A stretch of 64,000 nucleotides of DNA. It comes from Sphingobacteriales bacterium (lineage in GTDB: Bacteria; Bacteroidota; Bacteroidia; Chitinophagales; Chitinophagaceae). The position numbers and the translations under genes are program-made. Shown one piece after another: positions 56,107 through 64,000 of the stretch (position 1 is its first letter; the number at the start of each line of letters is the position of its first letter). The stretch lies in assembly GCA_016200915.1 (NCBI GenBank), contig JACQDV010000018.1, positions 35,033-99,032 on the forward strand. The letters are read 5' to 3'. The notes beneath the pieces were generated by a model that did not search any database, had not been told where the DNA came from, and saw nothing but the letters and a program-made list of their open reading frames with translations.

Positions 56107-57756
56107 CTATTGAATCATCAATATGCTGTTCCAACCATTAAAACCATCGGGTTCACGAACAGGGTTATCGAAATCTTCTACCCACATTTTGTCATCAATA
56201 AAAAATTTGTACTTGTAAGTTCCCTCTGGTAAAAGCGGTATTTCAATTTTCCACATACCATCTTCACCGGGTTCCATCAATAATACATCCTGTGCCCAGT
56301 GATTAAAGGTGCCCGCCAGTGAAATTTGATGGGCACAATCATTTTGAATAAAGAACTCGATGGTTTTTCTTTTGTCGTCAATGTGAGGTGAGTCGTGGGG
56401 CTTCATGATGACCTCCTTTTTTAAAATTTTTAGAAGTGCTTTTTTAGGTTGGATATATCCATACCCTTGCCGTTCCACAGGGATGCCGGATAATCGTTTG
56501 GCACTGCTGAAGAGTGCCCGCCGTATTTGCTGTGGTGTTAATGATGGTTGCGCCTGCAGTAATTGAGCAATAACGCCACTAACTATCGGCGCAGCAAAAG
56601 AAGTTCCATCCACATGCATGTATGCGGCTGAAAAGAACTTTGTAGTTTGTATCCGGGTAATGATTTGAGAACGTAGAAAAGTTACATCATTTGTTTTATA
56701 AAAATCATGACTTATCCCAGTTTTTTTCAACAAATCAAGGTTACCTGTTTGTAAATCTTCATTACTCATTTCAACCAATTCGTGTAAAATTTCTGCTTCT
56801 TCTTTTTCAGCTGTGCCGGGAAGAATAGGGGCGGCTATCCAAATAGCATTTGCTACCAGCTCCGGCTTATGTAATCCATCCGTAGTTACACCGAAAGAGG
56901 AATGATAAGACATCAATTCATTTTCCAACTGGTTAGCATCATCCACTCCGCCAATAGCAATTACATTGGGCGAATTAGCCGGTGGTTTAATTTCAGCAGT
57001 ATCATCATTTCCTACTGCCGCAACAATAGTGATGCCTTCGTCAATTAATTTTTCCGCCAGTTCATCAATCACCGAATTTTTACAGGAGATAGCTTCATCA
57101 TCGCCCAAACTCATATTCACAATTTTAATATCATATTGCCGGTGGTTCTTTAATACCCATTCCAATGCTTTGGCAATATTCTCAGTGGTGATGTGCCCTT
57201 CTTCGTTCATTACTTTTAACAACACCAGTTCTGCATCAGGCGCTACTCCTTTGTATAAGCCTTTACTCTTATACCCATCACCGGCACACACTACAGTTGT
57301 CATGGTTCCATGCCAGCTTTCTTTATGTGGCTGCATGAAATAGGTAGTGTTTTGTTTGGGATTAGTGATATCAACCACTTTTCTTACACGGTTGGAGGTG
57401 GCGATGATATCATCATGTAAATAAAATCCGCTGTCAATAAAACAAATGGTTATGCCTTTACCGGTAAACCGTGGGTCAGCATTCAGGCGAAGCATGGTAG
57501 GGAGAATAATAAAATCATCGGGACTTTTAATAGAAAAGTACGGACCAATCTCCGGCAATATCCGTTGCTGCATCACCAGCTCTGTTTGATAATAATCCAC
57601 ACATCGGCCACAGATACCATCATGCTCTGTCCATGCGGGATTATGTTCTTTAATTTTTTCCAACACTACTTTTTCGTTCTCTACATGAAAACGATAAAGC
57701 AGTTTGTTAACAGTATCTCCGCAGAGGGGGCAGGTTATTTGTTTTGTTTCACTCAT
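56107..57756 (-). CDS. Subtilisin-like protease with N-terminal zinc ribbon and C-terminal glycogen-binding domain
   Basis: A 549-residue protein without signal peptide. Residues 9-52 have two CxxC pairs (C9PLC12, C49GRC52), a likely zinc ribbon. An S8 peptidase domain follows with the complete triad: Asp108 in CFIDSGFY, His149 in SWHGTMTT, Ser386 in DGTSFAAPI, and Asn250 of the oxyanion hole in AAVGND. An acidic insert lies at about 315-370. Residues from about 465 form an AMPK/CBM48-like E-set domain (FFIQNDCAHQISLAGTFNHW, WKIEIPLLPEGTYKYKFFIDDKMWVEDFDNP). The protein is probably cytoplasmic; target and glycan ligand are unknown. This three-part architecture is unusual. Confidence 0.92.
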   Translation of the reverse strand: MSETKQITCPLCGDTVNKLLYRFHVENEKVVLEKIKEHNPAWTEHDGICGRCVDYYQTELVMQQRILPEIGPYFSIKSPDDFIILPTMLRLNADPRFTGKGITICFIDSGFYLHDDIIATSNRVRKVVDITNPKQNTTYFMQPHKESWHGTMTTVVCAGDGYKSKGLYKGVAPDAELVLLKVMNEEGHITTENIAKALEWVLKNHRQYDIKIVNMSLGDDEAISCKNSVIDELAEKLIDEGITIVAAVGNDDTAEIKPPANSPNVIAIGGVDDANQLENELMSYHSSFGVTTDGLHKPELVANAIWIAAPILPGTAEKEEAEILHELVEMSNEDLQTGNLDLLKKTGISHDFYKTNDVTFLRSQIITRIQTTKFFSAAYMHVDGTSFAAPIVSGVIAQLLQAQPSLTPQQIRRALFSSAKRLSGIPVERQGYGYIQPKKALLKILKKEVIMKPHDSPHIDDKRKTIEFFIQNDCAHQISLAGTFNHWAQDVLLMEPGEDGMWKIEIPLLPEGTYKYKFFIDDKMWVEDFDNPVREPDGFNGWNSILMIQ

Positions 57757-57763
57757 GTTTTTA

Positions 57764-57842
57764 GTTTAAGGTTTAAAAGTTTAAAGTTTATGGTTAGCGG
57801 GTATTAAAAACTTTAAACCTTAAACATTCAACTTTAAACTTT
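57764..57842. repeat. Palindromic TTTAAGGTTTAAA element
   Basis: AGTTTAAGGTTTAAAAGTTT on the left and AACTTTAAACCTTAAACATT on the right form an imperfect AT-rich palindrome filling the gap between two genes. It may end the VOC transcript. Confidence 0.65.
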
Positions 57843-58849
57843 TATTTCACTATTTCCTTAATCAACATCGCATGCCCATCCGGGTCTTTTACAATAAATG
57901 ATTTGGTATGAATATTATTAATTTGCTGATGAACTAATTCTCCTGATACAAAAGAAGCATTGGCTGATTTTAATTTATTGTACAATGACGCTGCATCATC
58001 TGTAATCAATGTTGTTTGCCAGAACCATAAATCATCCGCCCTTGTATCAGCAGGATATGATTTACCCGGGCCAGGTTGCAGATATTGCAAAAACTCAATA
58101 CCCGGACCAGCAGTTGCCCTGTTGCCGGTGATATGCAATGAAGCTCCCTGTACATTATTCAAATGTTCCTGTTCATTGCCTTTGTTCCAGCTATCACCTT
58201 TGCGTTCTATACCGAGTAATTCATTATAAAACTTCGCACTGTTTTCTGTATTGCTGATACCGATTGCCGTATGATCAATACCGAGAAAAATTTTACCATC
58301 AGATGTTTGCCATTTAGGTTGTCCTTTTTCTTTGGGAAAAAAAATAAGTTCGAGATTATGATTATCCGGGTCGTGAAAATAAAATGCTTTAATCCCTTCT
58401 GCACCGGGAATTGATTTAGGCAATGTTTGTGGTGCCGTAGAAACATATTCAACATTAAACTTCTTTACTTGCTCAAAAGCTTTATCCATATCACTCACCA
58501 CAATGGCAATATGTTGAAAGGAAAGATCATTGCTATGCTGGTCTTCAGGAATACTTCTGCCACCGGTAGTTAAGTAATCTGTTAATTCAATAAACTCTTC
58601 TCCCAACTGCAAACGCACTACTCTAATATTTATACCAAAGACATTTTTGAGTTGTTCAATTTCTTTACCCTGGTATTCATGGTCACTTACTTTTTTAAAA
58701 CCCAGTACTTCAATATAAAATTTTACCGAACGCTCTATTTCTTTCACCGTAATACCAATCGCATCCACTTTAGTTATTTGTGCAAATACAATCGAATGAA
58801 TCAAACTCACTAGTAAGGTGAGGACAATAAATTTTAAAAACTGTCTCAT
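57842..58849 (-). CDS. Exported protein with two VOC (glyoxalase) domains
   Basis: A 335-residue protein with a signal peptide (FLKFIVLTLLVSLIHSIVFAQ) and two tandem VOC halves. The first runs TKVDAIGITVKEIERSVKFYIEVLGFKKV to HNLELIFFPK; the second runs GIDHTAIGISNTENSAKFYNELLGIERKG to DPDGHAMLIKE. Metal-site residues H/E are present in FQHIAIVVSD and the two domain ends. VOC proteins with export signals are uncommon; the substrate is unknown. Confidence 0.9.
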   Translation of the reverse strand: MRQFLKFIVLTLLVSLIHSIVFAQITKVDAIGITVKEIERSVKFYIEVLGFKKVSDHEYQGKEIEQLKNVFGINIRVVRLQLGEEFIELTDYLTTGGRSIPEDQHSNDLSFQHIAIVVSDMDKAFEQVKKFNVEYVSTAPQTLPKSIPGAEGIKAFYFHDPDNHNLELIFFPKEKGQPKWQTSDGKIFLGIDHTAIGISNTENSAKFYNELLGIERKGDSWNKGNEQEHLNNVQGASLHITGNRATAGPGIEFLQYLQPGPGKSYPADTRADDLWFWQTTLITDDAASLYNKLKSANASFVSGELVHQQINNIHTKSFIVKDPDGHAMLIKEIVK

Positions 58850-58924
58850 ATAACTCGTTTGTGCCGTTTAAAGATTTAAGGTTGTTCGTTGACCGATGGC
58901 CGTTGGTCGCAATACATTGAGCAT

Positions 58925-59686
58925 TCACCATTCACTACTCACCACTTTCTCATTCCTAATTTCTAATTTCTTTTTCCTGATTTTCAAAAACACTTCCGCA
59001 GCCGTTAACATTCCCGCAAAAGGAATAATCATATAAATCCAGAAAGCGGTGTAAATATTCGCCGGGAAGGCTGAAGCGAAACTTCTTGCGGGGTTCATTC
59101 CAAATCCACTGATAGGGCCTGCAACAATTACCCAGCAGCAAACAAAACATCCGGCAATAATTCTTGTATAATTTTTTAATTTATCATAATGAGATGTAAA
59201 CAATACCATCGTCATTGTTATAAACGCAATGATATATTCTGTTATCAATGCCGGCCACATACCCACAGCACCAGGAACTGTTACAGCAGAATGAACTGGC
59301 GCATCTGTCAATACACTTCCCATCAACCATTGCATCAGATAAACCGCCAGCGTTCCACCAATAAATTGAGCGATGATATAAAACACCGCATCCCAATGAC
59401 ACATCTTACCTAATCTTAAAAAAGTTAATGTAACAGCCGGGTTAATTTGCGAGCCACTTGGTACAGTAAATGGAGAATAAAAAATAAACAGGGCAGTGCT
59501 ACCCATCATCACACCCATCAGCAAATTGCGCTGCATATTATCAGCGAACAAATGATACCAGTTACTTTGTGGTGAGAATAATTTGGCGGAGAAATAGCAG
59601 GCCGAAATCATAAAGATTCCCAGCCCCAATGCTTCCTGCAGATAATGCAACCAGTTCTTTTTGAACGAAGCTTTTAACTGCTTCAT
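58925..59686 (-). CDS. MIP/aquaporin-family channel
   Basis: A protein of about 253 residues from the ATG at 59686 (MKQLKASFKKNWLHYLQEALGLG); ATGs at 59719 and 59728 and an open frame to 59767 are also possible. Both half-helix motifs are intact: SGSQINPAVTLTFLRLGKM and SGFGMNPARSFASAFPAN. Six membrane helices are visible. It lets water or small neutral solutes cross the inner membrane; the selectivity filter cannot be assigned by eye. Confidence 0.92.
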   Translation of the reverse strand: MKQLKASFKKNWLHYLQEALGLGIFMISACYFSAKLFSPQSNWYHLFADNMQRNLLMGVMMGSTALFIFYSPFTVPSGSQINPAVTLTFLRLGKMCHWDAVFYIIAQFIGGTLAVYLMQWLMGSVLTDAPVHSAVTVPGAVGMWPALITEYIIAFITMTMVLFTSHYDKLKNYTRIIAGCFVCCWVIVAGPISGFGMNPARSFASAFPANIYTAFWIYMIIPFAGMLTAAEVFLKIRKKKLEIRNEKVVSSEW

Positions 59687-59785
59687 TCCGCCTGTTTCGG
59701 TAAATACTCTGATGGGCATTACTCTCATACTGTAAAGAGAGAAAAAATGCCGCAGTTTATCTGTCAACCATCAGACTGATTCAAG

Positions 59786-59809
59786 TATTAATTCTTAATT
59801 ATTAATTAT
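59786..59809. repeat. AT-rich palindrome
   Basis: TATTAATTCTTAATTATTAATTAT-type palindrome at the 3' side of the M48-like gene, related to those at 42625 and 54107. Confidence 0.45.
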
Positions 59810-60498
59810 CGCTGTAGAGTTGCTTCTTTTTTGTACTTCTCAATTGTTTCAGGATTCATATAGCGTTCGTGCAGTTCATTATTATCATAAACAAAATCAA
59901 CACCACGCCAGTTGTGTATATGCATTACATCCCTCACATGCTGACTGTAAGCCTGTAACTCATTACCTAATCCATGTTGTACACAAATCATATCAGTATG
60001 ATATTCCATACGGTCTATAAAATGCCGGGAAAGATGACCAATAGCATTCCGTGCAGACTGAAAAAGATTTTTACTCCTGAAGTCAACCACATGACTTAAT
60101 TCATGACCCATAATTCCTACCTGTTCTTCAAACGTTAAGTTTTGATACAGCAATCTTGTTAGTGTATCAATTGTTTTATCACTCATGGTAATGACATAAC
60201 CACGTTTATTTTTTTGTTTGAACATGCTCCAGAAACCGGGTTTGGTAGTAAGCGGTGTGTACTGATGCTTAATACGCCATTTGATTTTTATATCCTTTAA
60301 TTCGGGGAAATGTGACAATGTCAGCAATACCTGTTCACGATATTGAACAGGAATAGATTTATTTCTTCCGTATTCTTTAGTGAGAAAATTCATCAGGCTA
60401 TCACTGTGAGAAGGTAATTGTTCCAGCGGAACGGTCACCTGCGAATTACCTGTAATGGCAAATAAAAAAATAAATCCAATAAGGATACTGCACTTCAT
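59806..60498 (-). CDS. Exported M48-like metallopeptidase
   Basis: A 230-residue protein with a signal peptide (MKCSILIGFIFLFAITGNSQ). A zinc-peptidase motif is visible: GIMGHELSHVVDF (H-E-x2-H), followed by RMEYHTDMICVQHGLG, an E-x3-D third-ligand motif as in M48 families, about 30 residues later. It is much shorter than HtpX or Oma1 and has no extra membrane helices, so it is a small periplasmic peptidase or an inactive relative; substrate unknown. Confidence 0.75.
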   Translation of the reverse strand: MKCSILIGFIFLFAITGNSQVTVPLEQLPSHSDSLMNFLTKEYGRNKSIPVQYREQVLLTLSHFPELKDIKIKWRIKHQYTPLTTKPGFWSMFKQKNKRGYVITMSDKTIDTLTRLLYQNLTFEEQVGIMGHELSHVVDFRSKNLFQSARNAIGHLSRHFIDRMEYHTDMICVQHGLGNELQAYSQHVRDVMHIHNWRGVDFVYDNNELHERYMNPETIEKYKKEATLQR

Positions 60499-60615
60499 GG
60501 TTGGTTTTTGAATGAAGATGCAAGTATCGGGCTATATGCCGACTAATCAAATATGCTTAACCTTTTCTTAACCAAATACAGGCCGATGCAGTTATAGTAA
60601 TATCGCTTTTGTGTA

Positions 60616-60957
60616 TTAACGATTGTTAGAATGGTGAGAATGTTTTAATTCTCTTTCCAGGAAATAGTTGAGGGCTGTTCTTAACACGGCAATCGCTGCC
60701 AGTTTGCCGATATCATCCCAACTCGGCGCAACAGCAGTAGCTAATACATCTGCTCCTAATAATAATTCTAATGAAACCGCTACCGAACTTCCAAATCTTA
60801 CTCTTGCTTCTTCAGCAGACAATCCATTTTTAGTAAAGCTGAAAACGCTGAAATAATTCCATATCAATTTTACTACTGCTACTCCAATTACTATTGCTGA
60901 AATAATTTCCAGTGTATGGCTTACATAAATTGTTATCAGCTTTGCAATTGCTTCCAT
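60616..60957 (-). CDS. DUF1622 membrane protein
   Basis: A 113-residue protein from the ATG at 60957 (MEAIAKLITIYVSHTLEIISAIVIGVAVVKLIW). Three hydrophobic segments, with the family motif EEARVRFGSSVAVSLELLLGADVLATAVAPSWDDIGKLAAIAVLRTALNYFLERE. Function unknown, possibly a small channel or transporter. It lies 51 bp downstream of the GMC oxidoreductase gene, across a GGCACAAAGACAC-type repeat. Confidence 0.9.
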   Translation of the reverse strand: MEAIAKLITIYVSHTLEIISAIVIGVAVVKLIWNYFSVFSFTKNGLSAEEARVRFGSSVAVSLELLLGADVLATAVAPSWDDIGKLAAIAVLRTALNYFLERELKHSHHSNNR

Positions 60958-60960
60958 AAT

Positions 60961-61005
60961 TATATTGCCACTAAGGCACAAAGACACTAAGAGCTTCTTT
61001 GTGAC
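60961..61005. repeat. CACTAAGGCACAAAGACACTAAG repeat remnant
   Basis: GCCACTAAGGCACAAAGACA followed by CTAAGAGCTTCTTTGTG; the CACAAAG and CTTTGTG parts are inverted. It is the type of rRNA-unrelated intergenic repeat often seen in Bacteroidota, placed between the GMC and DUF1622 genes. Confidence 0.5.
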
Positions 61006-61008
61006 CAA

Positions 61009-62592
61009 TTAAATAACACGTTCCATCATTCTTTTCACTGCCGGAGTTATTTTCAATACTTCATTAATAATATGATCTCCCACTCTCAGGGCATTGGCTG
61101 CTATGGTTAATGCGGGATTAAATGCACCACAACTGGGAAAGAAACTTGCATCCACTACATATAAATTATCTATATCGTGTGTTTTGCAATTGATATCGAG
61201 GACAGATGATGTTGGATCATTACCAAAACGCAATGTTCCGTTCTGGTGACTCATTCCACTTACATCCAAATCATAACCGCCCCACTGCACATCTTTATAA
61301 TCAGCATCCAGTTCACCCAACTTTGCAAAAACTTCTTTTAGTTTAACTTTAAGTTTTTCATACGCTGTATAATTCGTCCGTGTGTAATCAACTTTTATAG
61401 AACCATCTGTTTTCAGTGTAACACGGTTATCAGCACCCGGTAAATCTTCTGCTGTTAACCAGAAATCAATACTCATCTTCTTCAGTTCATCATACGTTTT
61501 ACCGGGAGCAATCGTTTCTCCTAACCACATAATAGTATCAGGATCATTACGGCCCATCAGTTGAATTTCTCCTAATGGCAATGCACTATCTTCAGCTCCA
61601 TGATAAAAATCTGCCAGTCCCAAACTCTTCTGGAATACACAATCATTCATCTTTTTGGTAAATGCTACCAAACAACCATTGTGATGCAACATTAAATTTC
61701 TTCCCACCTGGCCGGATGAATTAGCCAAACCGTTTGGATGTTTATCATTGGCACTTCTTAAAAATAAAGCTGCACTGTTCACTGCACCACAGGCCACAAA
61801 TATTAAATCAGCTCTGAACTTTATTTTTTCTCCGTTAACGATGGTAACAACATTAGAAATCTTTTTACCACTCTCATCCGTTTCTAATTTCTCCACATAA
61901 GCATTCGTTATCAGCGTAACATTCTTATTCATCAGTGCCGGACGTAAACAAGTTACCTGTGCATCTGCTTTACTATCGGTTAAATCAGGAAAGCCATCAA
62001 AGTTTTCCAATACCACCGGTGCTTCTGTTTGTGTATAATCCTGTGGCAACTTTACTCCCATCGGCAATGGAAACGGACGCAGACCGAATTGTTTCATTTT
62101 TGTTTCCATATCCTTTATCAATGGTTCGTAAACCAATGGCGGTAAAGGATAAGCAGCATTGGTGGGAGGTTCAGTTGGATCAACACCACGTTTACCATGC
62201 ACATGGTATAATTTTTCTGCCTGTGTGTAATACGGTTCATACACATCATATTTCAATGGCCACTCCGGCGATACACCACCATAGTGCTGCACTTCTTCAA
62301 AATCAGTTTCTCTGAAACGAAACATAGCCGCTCCATACACTTTGCTGTTACCACCCACATTGTAATGGATATATGGTTTAAAGGGTTTATTATCCTTATC
62401 GTACCATGCTTCATTGGGACGATAACGGCCCACCGTTACCACTTCATGCGGGTCCCAGTTTTGTTTTTCTTTGGGAATAAAATCGCCTCTTTCTAAAAGC
62501 AAAATCCTTTTTCCGGTAGTCGCTAATTTATATGCCATCGTACTGCCACCGCTGCCTGTACCAATGATAATGATATCGTAGTGATTGGTCAT
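61009..62592 (-). CDS. GMC-family FAD oxidoreductase
   Basis: A protein of about 527 residues from the ATG at 62592 (MTNHYDIIIIGTGSGGSTMAYKLATTGKRILLLERG), where the FAD Rossmann motif GTGSGGSTMA comes within 20 residues. Further GMC motifs are YNVGGNSKVYGAAMFRFRETDF, FVACGAVNSAALFLRS, and the C-terminal VSGMSHQNGTLRFGNDP with the catalytic His region plus NLYVVDASFFPSCGAFNPALTIAANALRVGDHI. It oxidises an alcohol or sugar, feeding electrons to FAD; the substrate is unknown. No signal peptide. Confidence 0.93.
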   Translation of the reverse strand: MTNHYDIIIIGTGSGGSTMAYKLATTGKRILLLERGDFIPKEKQNWDPHEVVTVGRYRPNEAWYDKDNKPFKPYIHYNVGGNSKVYGAAMFRFRETDFEEVQHYGGVSPEWPLKYDVYEPYYTQAEKLYHVHGKRGVDPTEPPTNAAYPLPPLVYEPLIKDMETKMKQFGLRPFPLPMGVKLPQDYTQTEAPVVLENFDGFPDLTDSKADAQVTCLRPALMNKNVTLITNAYVEKLETDESGKKISNVVTIVNGEKIKFRADLIFVACGAVNSAALFLRSANDKHPNGLANSSGQVGRNLMLHHNGCLVAFTKKMNDCVFQKSLGLADFYHGAEDSALPLGEIQLMGRNDPDTIMWLGETIAPGKTYDELKKMSIDFWLTAEDLPGADNRVTLKTDGSIKVDYTRTNYTAYEKLKVKLKEVFAKLGELDADYKDVQWGGYDLDVSGMSHQNGTLRFGNDPTSSVLDINCKTHDIDNLYVVDASFFPSCGAFNPALTIAANALRVGDHIINEVLKITPAVKRMMERVI

Positions 62593-62676
62593 GATTGTTT
62601 GTTTCAACTGCAAAGAGAATACACTACTGGTTAATGGCTTGTCGCTTGATTGACGTTGGGGAAGATTATATCGATT

Positions 62677-62701
62677 AATTAGCTTAATTTAATAGCTAAT
62701 T
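62677..62701. promoter_or_regulatory. Inverted repeat before the 336-aa gene
   Basis: AATTAGCT (62677-62684) and AGCTAATT (62694-62701), a perfect 8-bp dyad with a 9-bp spacer, 12 bp before the start codon. A possible operator or leader stem. Confidence 0.4.
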
Positions 62702-62713
62702 TTATCATCAACT

Positions 62714-63724
62714 ATGTCACTTAATATACAAAATTTTCAAGAAGGTCTGGCAATACTGGAACCAAGGTTTCGATCAATTTTTTTAGAAGGTTATTTCGAT
62801 TCTTTTTTTAATAAGGAAAAAACAAAACTTCTGGCCTTCACTTATAGTATCATTAACCCTGAAAGCGATATCTTCTATGACCTGACCAGTATGGGCCATA
62901 GTTGTTATTTAAGTAAAGAAGAGCATCATGCCCAAAATAAATATATAGATTCTGACACTTTTCAGATGAAATCTGTTACGGAATGTATACAGGAAGGAAT
63001 ATTTGGGAGTTATTCATTCAGATTTATAGGACACTTCTATAATAAAGAGTGGTATATCTTAAAGGAGCTGATATTTTTTGGGAAGTCATTTAGTGAAAGG
63101 GAAGTCAAAAAAAATCTGATGAAGAATTATCTCAATTTCGATTTCTGGGAGTCAGATATTTTTGATACTTACAAAAAAGCCATTTATAGTAAAATTGATT
63201 TAAGAAAAGATAATTATGAGGATGAATTTGCAGAGCTTCCGATGATTGTATCCGAAATTAAAAAAACAAGAAAAGAAAATATCAATCGGGCTTATACTCA
63301 TTATATGAATCAGGAAATTTTCCTGCCATTCATCGAAAAGCTACAAATAAAACATCCTGAATTATATAAAGAATGTTATGGTCTTTATGGTGTTGATTAT
63401 ACATTAATATTTCCCGAAAGCAAATCTTATACTATAATAGTGTTTCAAAAACGGGATGCAAATGGTAATTACACAATCGAATATTTTCTCTTTTTAAATC
63501 AAAGCAAAAAAATTTACAAGTGGATTTATTTTAATCCTGAAGTCACCAATTATAGTTTTCATTATGCCTTAGAAATAATTAAAAACTTAGAGAAAATTTC
63601 TAATTGGAATGACTGTGGATTCCTAAACAGTTCATGGACTATGGATGATCCAAAATTCTGGAATGAATATGTGCTGAAAATGCAAGATGGGAAATTTCTC
63701 TACTTGGAAGAAGTCAACGTTTAA
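62714..63724 (+). CDS. Unrecognised 336-residue soluble protein
   Basis: A hydrophilic protein with no signal peptide or membrane helix, rich in aromatic and charged residues. Notable segments are YDLTSMGHSCYLSKEEHHAQNKYID, YKECYGLYGVDYTLIFPESKSYTIIVFQKRDANGNYTIEYFLFLNQ and a C-terminal FLNSSWTMDDPKFWNEYVLKMQDGKFLYLEE. I do not recognise the family. It stands alone, divergent from the GMC gene, with an inverted repeat directly upstream. Confidence 0.75.
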   Translation: MSLNIQNFQEGLAILEPRFRSIFLEGYFDSFFNKEKTKLLAFTYSIINPESDIFYDLTSMGHSCYLSKEEHHAQNKYIDSDTFQMKSVTECIQEGIFGSYSFRFIGHFYNKEWYILKELIFFGKSFSEREVKKNLMKNYLNFDFWESDIFDTYKKAIYSKIDLRKDNYEDEFAELPMIVSEIKKTRKENINRAYTHYMNQEIFLPFIEKLQIKHPELYKECYGLYGVDYTLIFPESKSYTIIVFQKRDANGNYTIEYFLFLNQSKKIYKWIYFNPEVTNYSFHYALEIIKNLEKISNWNDCGFLNSSWTMDDPKFWNEYVLKMQDGKFLYLEEVNV

Positions 63725-63811
63725 TCATGATTTAAGAGTTAATCCATATTTGTTAAACCTGCATCAGCCGCCTTGTTATGTCTCGTCCTGAAATAGCCTG
63801 ACACAACTCTC

Positions 63812-63845
63812 TTAAAACAAAAAGAGAAGCATTTGCTGCTTCTCT
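63812..63845 (-). terminator. Minus-strand terminator near the right edge
   Basis: AGAGAAGCA and TGCTTCTCT form a 9-bp stem with a 5-base loop; on the minus strand it is followed by TTTTTGTTTTAAG. Confidence 0.7.
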
Positions 63846-63941
63846 CCATTATTAAAAATCATTGTTGTCCGACTAAACTCGGGTTTAAAAATGCTGCAAC
63901 TCTTTACAGTTAAAGGCTACAGGTTAAAAATCTATTGTTTC

Positions 63942-63971
63942 AAAAGCGGGGGTAGTTACCCCTGCTTTTTT
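63942..63971 (+). terminator. Plus-strand terminator near the right edge
   Basis: AAAAGCGGGGGTA and TACCCCTGCTTTT pair over 13 bp (one G-T pair) with a 2-base loop, then a T-run. Confidence 0.75.
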
Positions 63972-64000
63972 ATGTTGCAAAAGCAAAGGAGGCATTGTGC

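Larger units (their letters stand above)
63725..64000. other. Right-edge intergenic region with two opposed terminators
   Basis: 276 bp without a gene in the window. A minus-strand terminator (63823-63845) implies that a leftward gene may end just to the right of the edge, and a plus-strand terminator (63942-63971) follows. The stretch TGTC-x4-CCTGAAATAGCCTGACA around 63779-63803 resembles an insertion-sequence end but there is no transposase. Confidence 0.55.

Noticed and set aside
63779..63803. TGTCTCGTCCTGAAATAGCC followed by TGACA, possible insertion-sequence end
   Set aside because: No transposase, no matching second end and no target duplication visible in the window; at most a scar.

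Overview
This window looks like an ordinary chromosomal stretch of a Bacteroidota bacterium, most likely family Chitinophagaceae. That placement is inferred from gene content (UpxY-type NusG paralogue heading an exopolysaccharide operon, serC with a DUF1015 gene nearby, AIM24/TIGR00266, DUF502, four-helix-bundle S23 protein), from AT-rich DNA with weak Shine-Dalgarno signals, and from several promoter-like TTTG-N19-21-TAnnTTTG sequences. I saw no rRNA, tRNA, CRISPR array, prophage or intact insertion sequence.

Layout. (1) 1-11.2 kb, minus strand: a capsule/exopolysaccharide operon running leftwards off the window: UpxY-like antiterminator, Wza-like export lipoprotein, Wzc-like tyrosine autokinase, asparagine synthase, GT4 glycosyltransferase, Gfo/Idh oxidoreductase, ABC-2 permease, four-helix-bundle protein, Wzt-like ATPase, hexapeptide acyltransferase. 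(2) 11.6-14.8 kb, plus strand: NagX/HGSNAT-like membrane acyltransferase, polysaccharide deacetylase, Bax-inhibitor-1 protein. (3) 14.9-18.8 kb, minus strand: arsenic operon read as methyltransferase, arsR, arsM, arsN2-like, acr3, arsC. (4) 19-22.5 kb: secreted CocE/NonD hydrolase, AIM24 protein, and a small protein overlapping a nucleotidyltransferase. (5) 22.5-29.4 kb, minus strand: TetR, TolC, RND adaptor (frameshifted) and RND pump. (6) 29.5-39.4 kb, plus strand: DUF502, secreted zinc phospholipase-like protein, serC, two outer-membrane barrel candidates, DUF1015, TPR protein, acyl-CoA ligase, metallophosphoesterase. (7) 39.4-51.4 kb: TMTC-like membrane protein, then a secreted YHS/GlcG/SMP-30 group, acyltransferase, VOC, SDR, rhodanese plus DUF2892, Gly-zipper lipoprotein, CvpA-CAP fusion, CPBP protease. 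(8) 51.4-55.8 kb, minus strand: DHFR-like, GNAT, and a membrane redox module (two small membrane proteins, ferric-reductase/Rieske fusion, DinB, Cys/His-rich anchored protein). (9) 56-64 kb: zinc-ribbon/subtilase/glycogen-binding fusion, double VOC protein, aquaporin, M48-like protein, DUF1622, GMC oxidoreductase and an unrecognised 336-aa protein.

The most notable observations are the cytoplasmic zinc-ribbon/subtilisin/glycogen-binding protease at 56107-57756, the ferric-reductase/Rieske module with an uncharacterised C-x12-H-x2-C-x3-C partner, the arsenic operon led by a second methyltransferase, the one-base frameshift in the RND adaptor, a perfect dyad overlapping the TetR promoter, an in-frame hexanucleotide microsatellite encoding the tyrosine tail of the Wzc kinase, and several families of dispersed palindromic elements, one of which is translated inside a gene. 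I did not find a clear large undescribed defence or mobile system.
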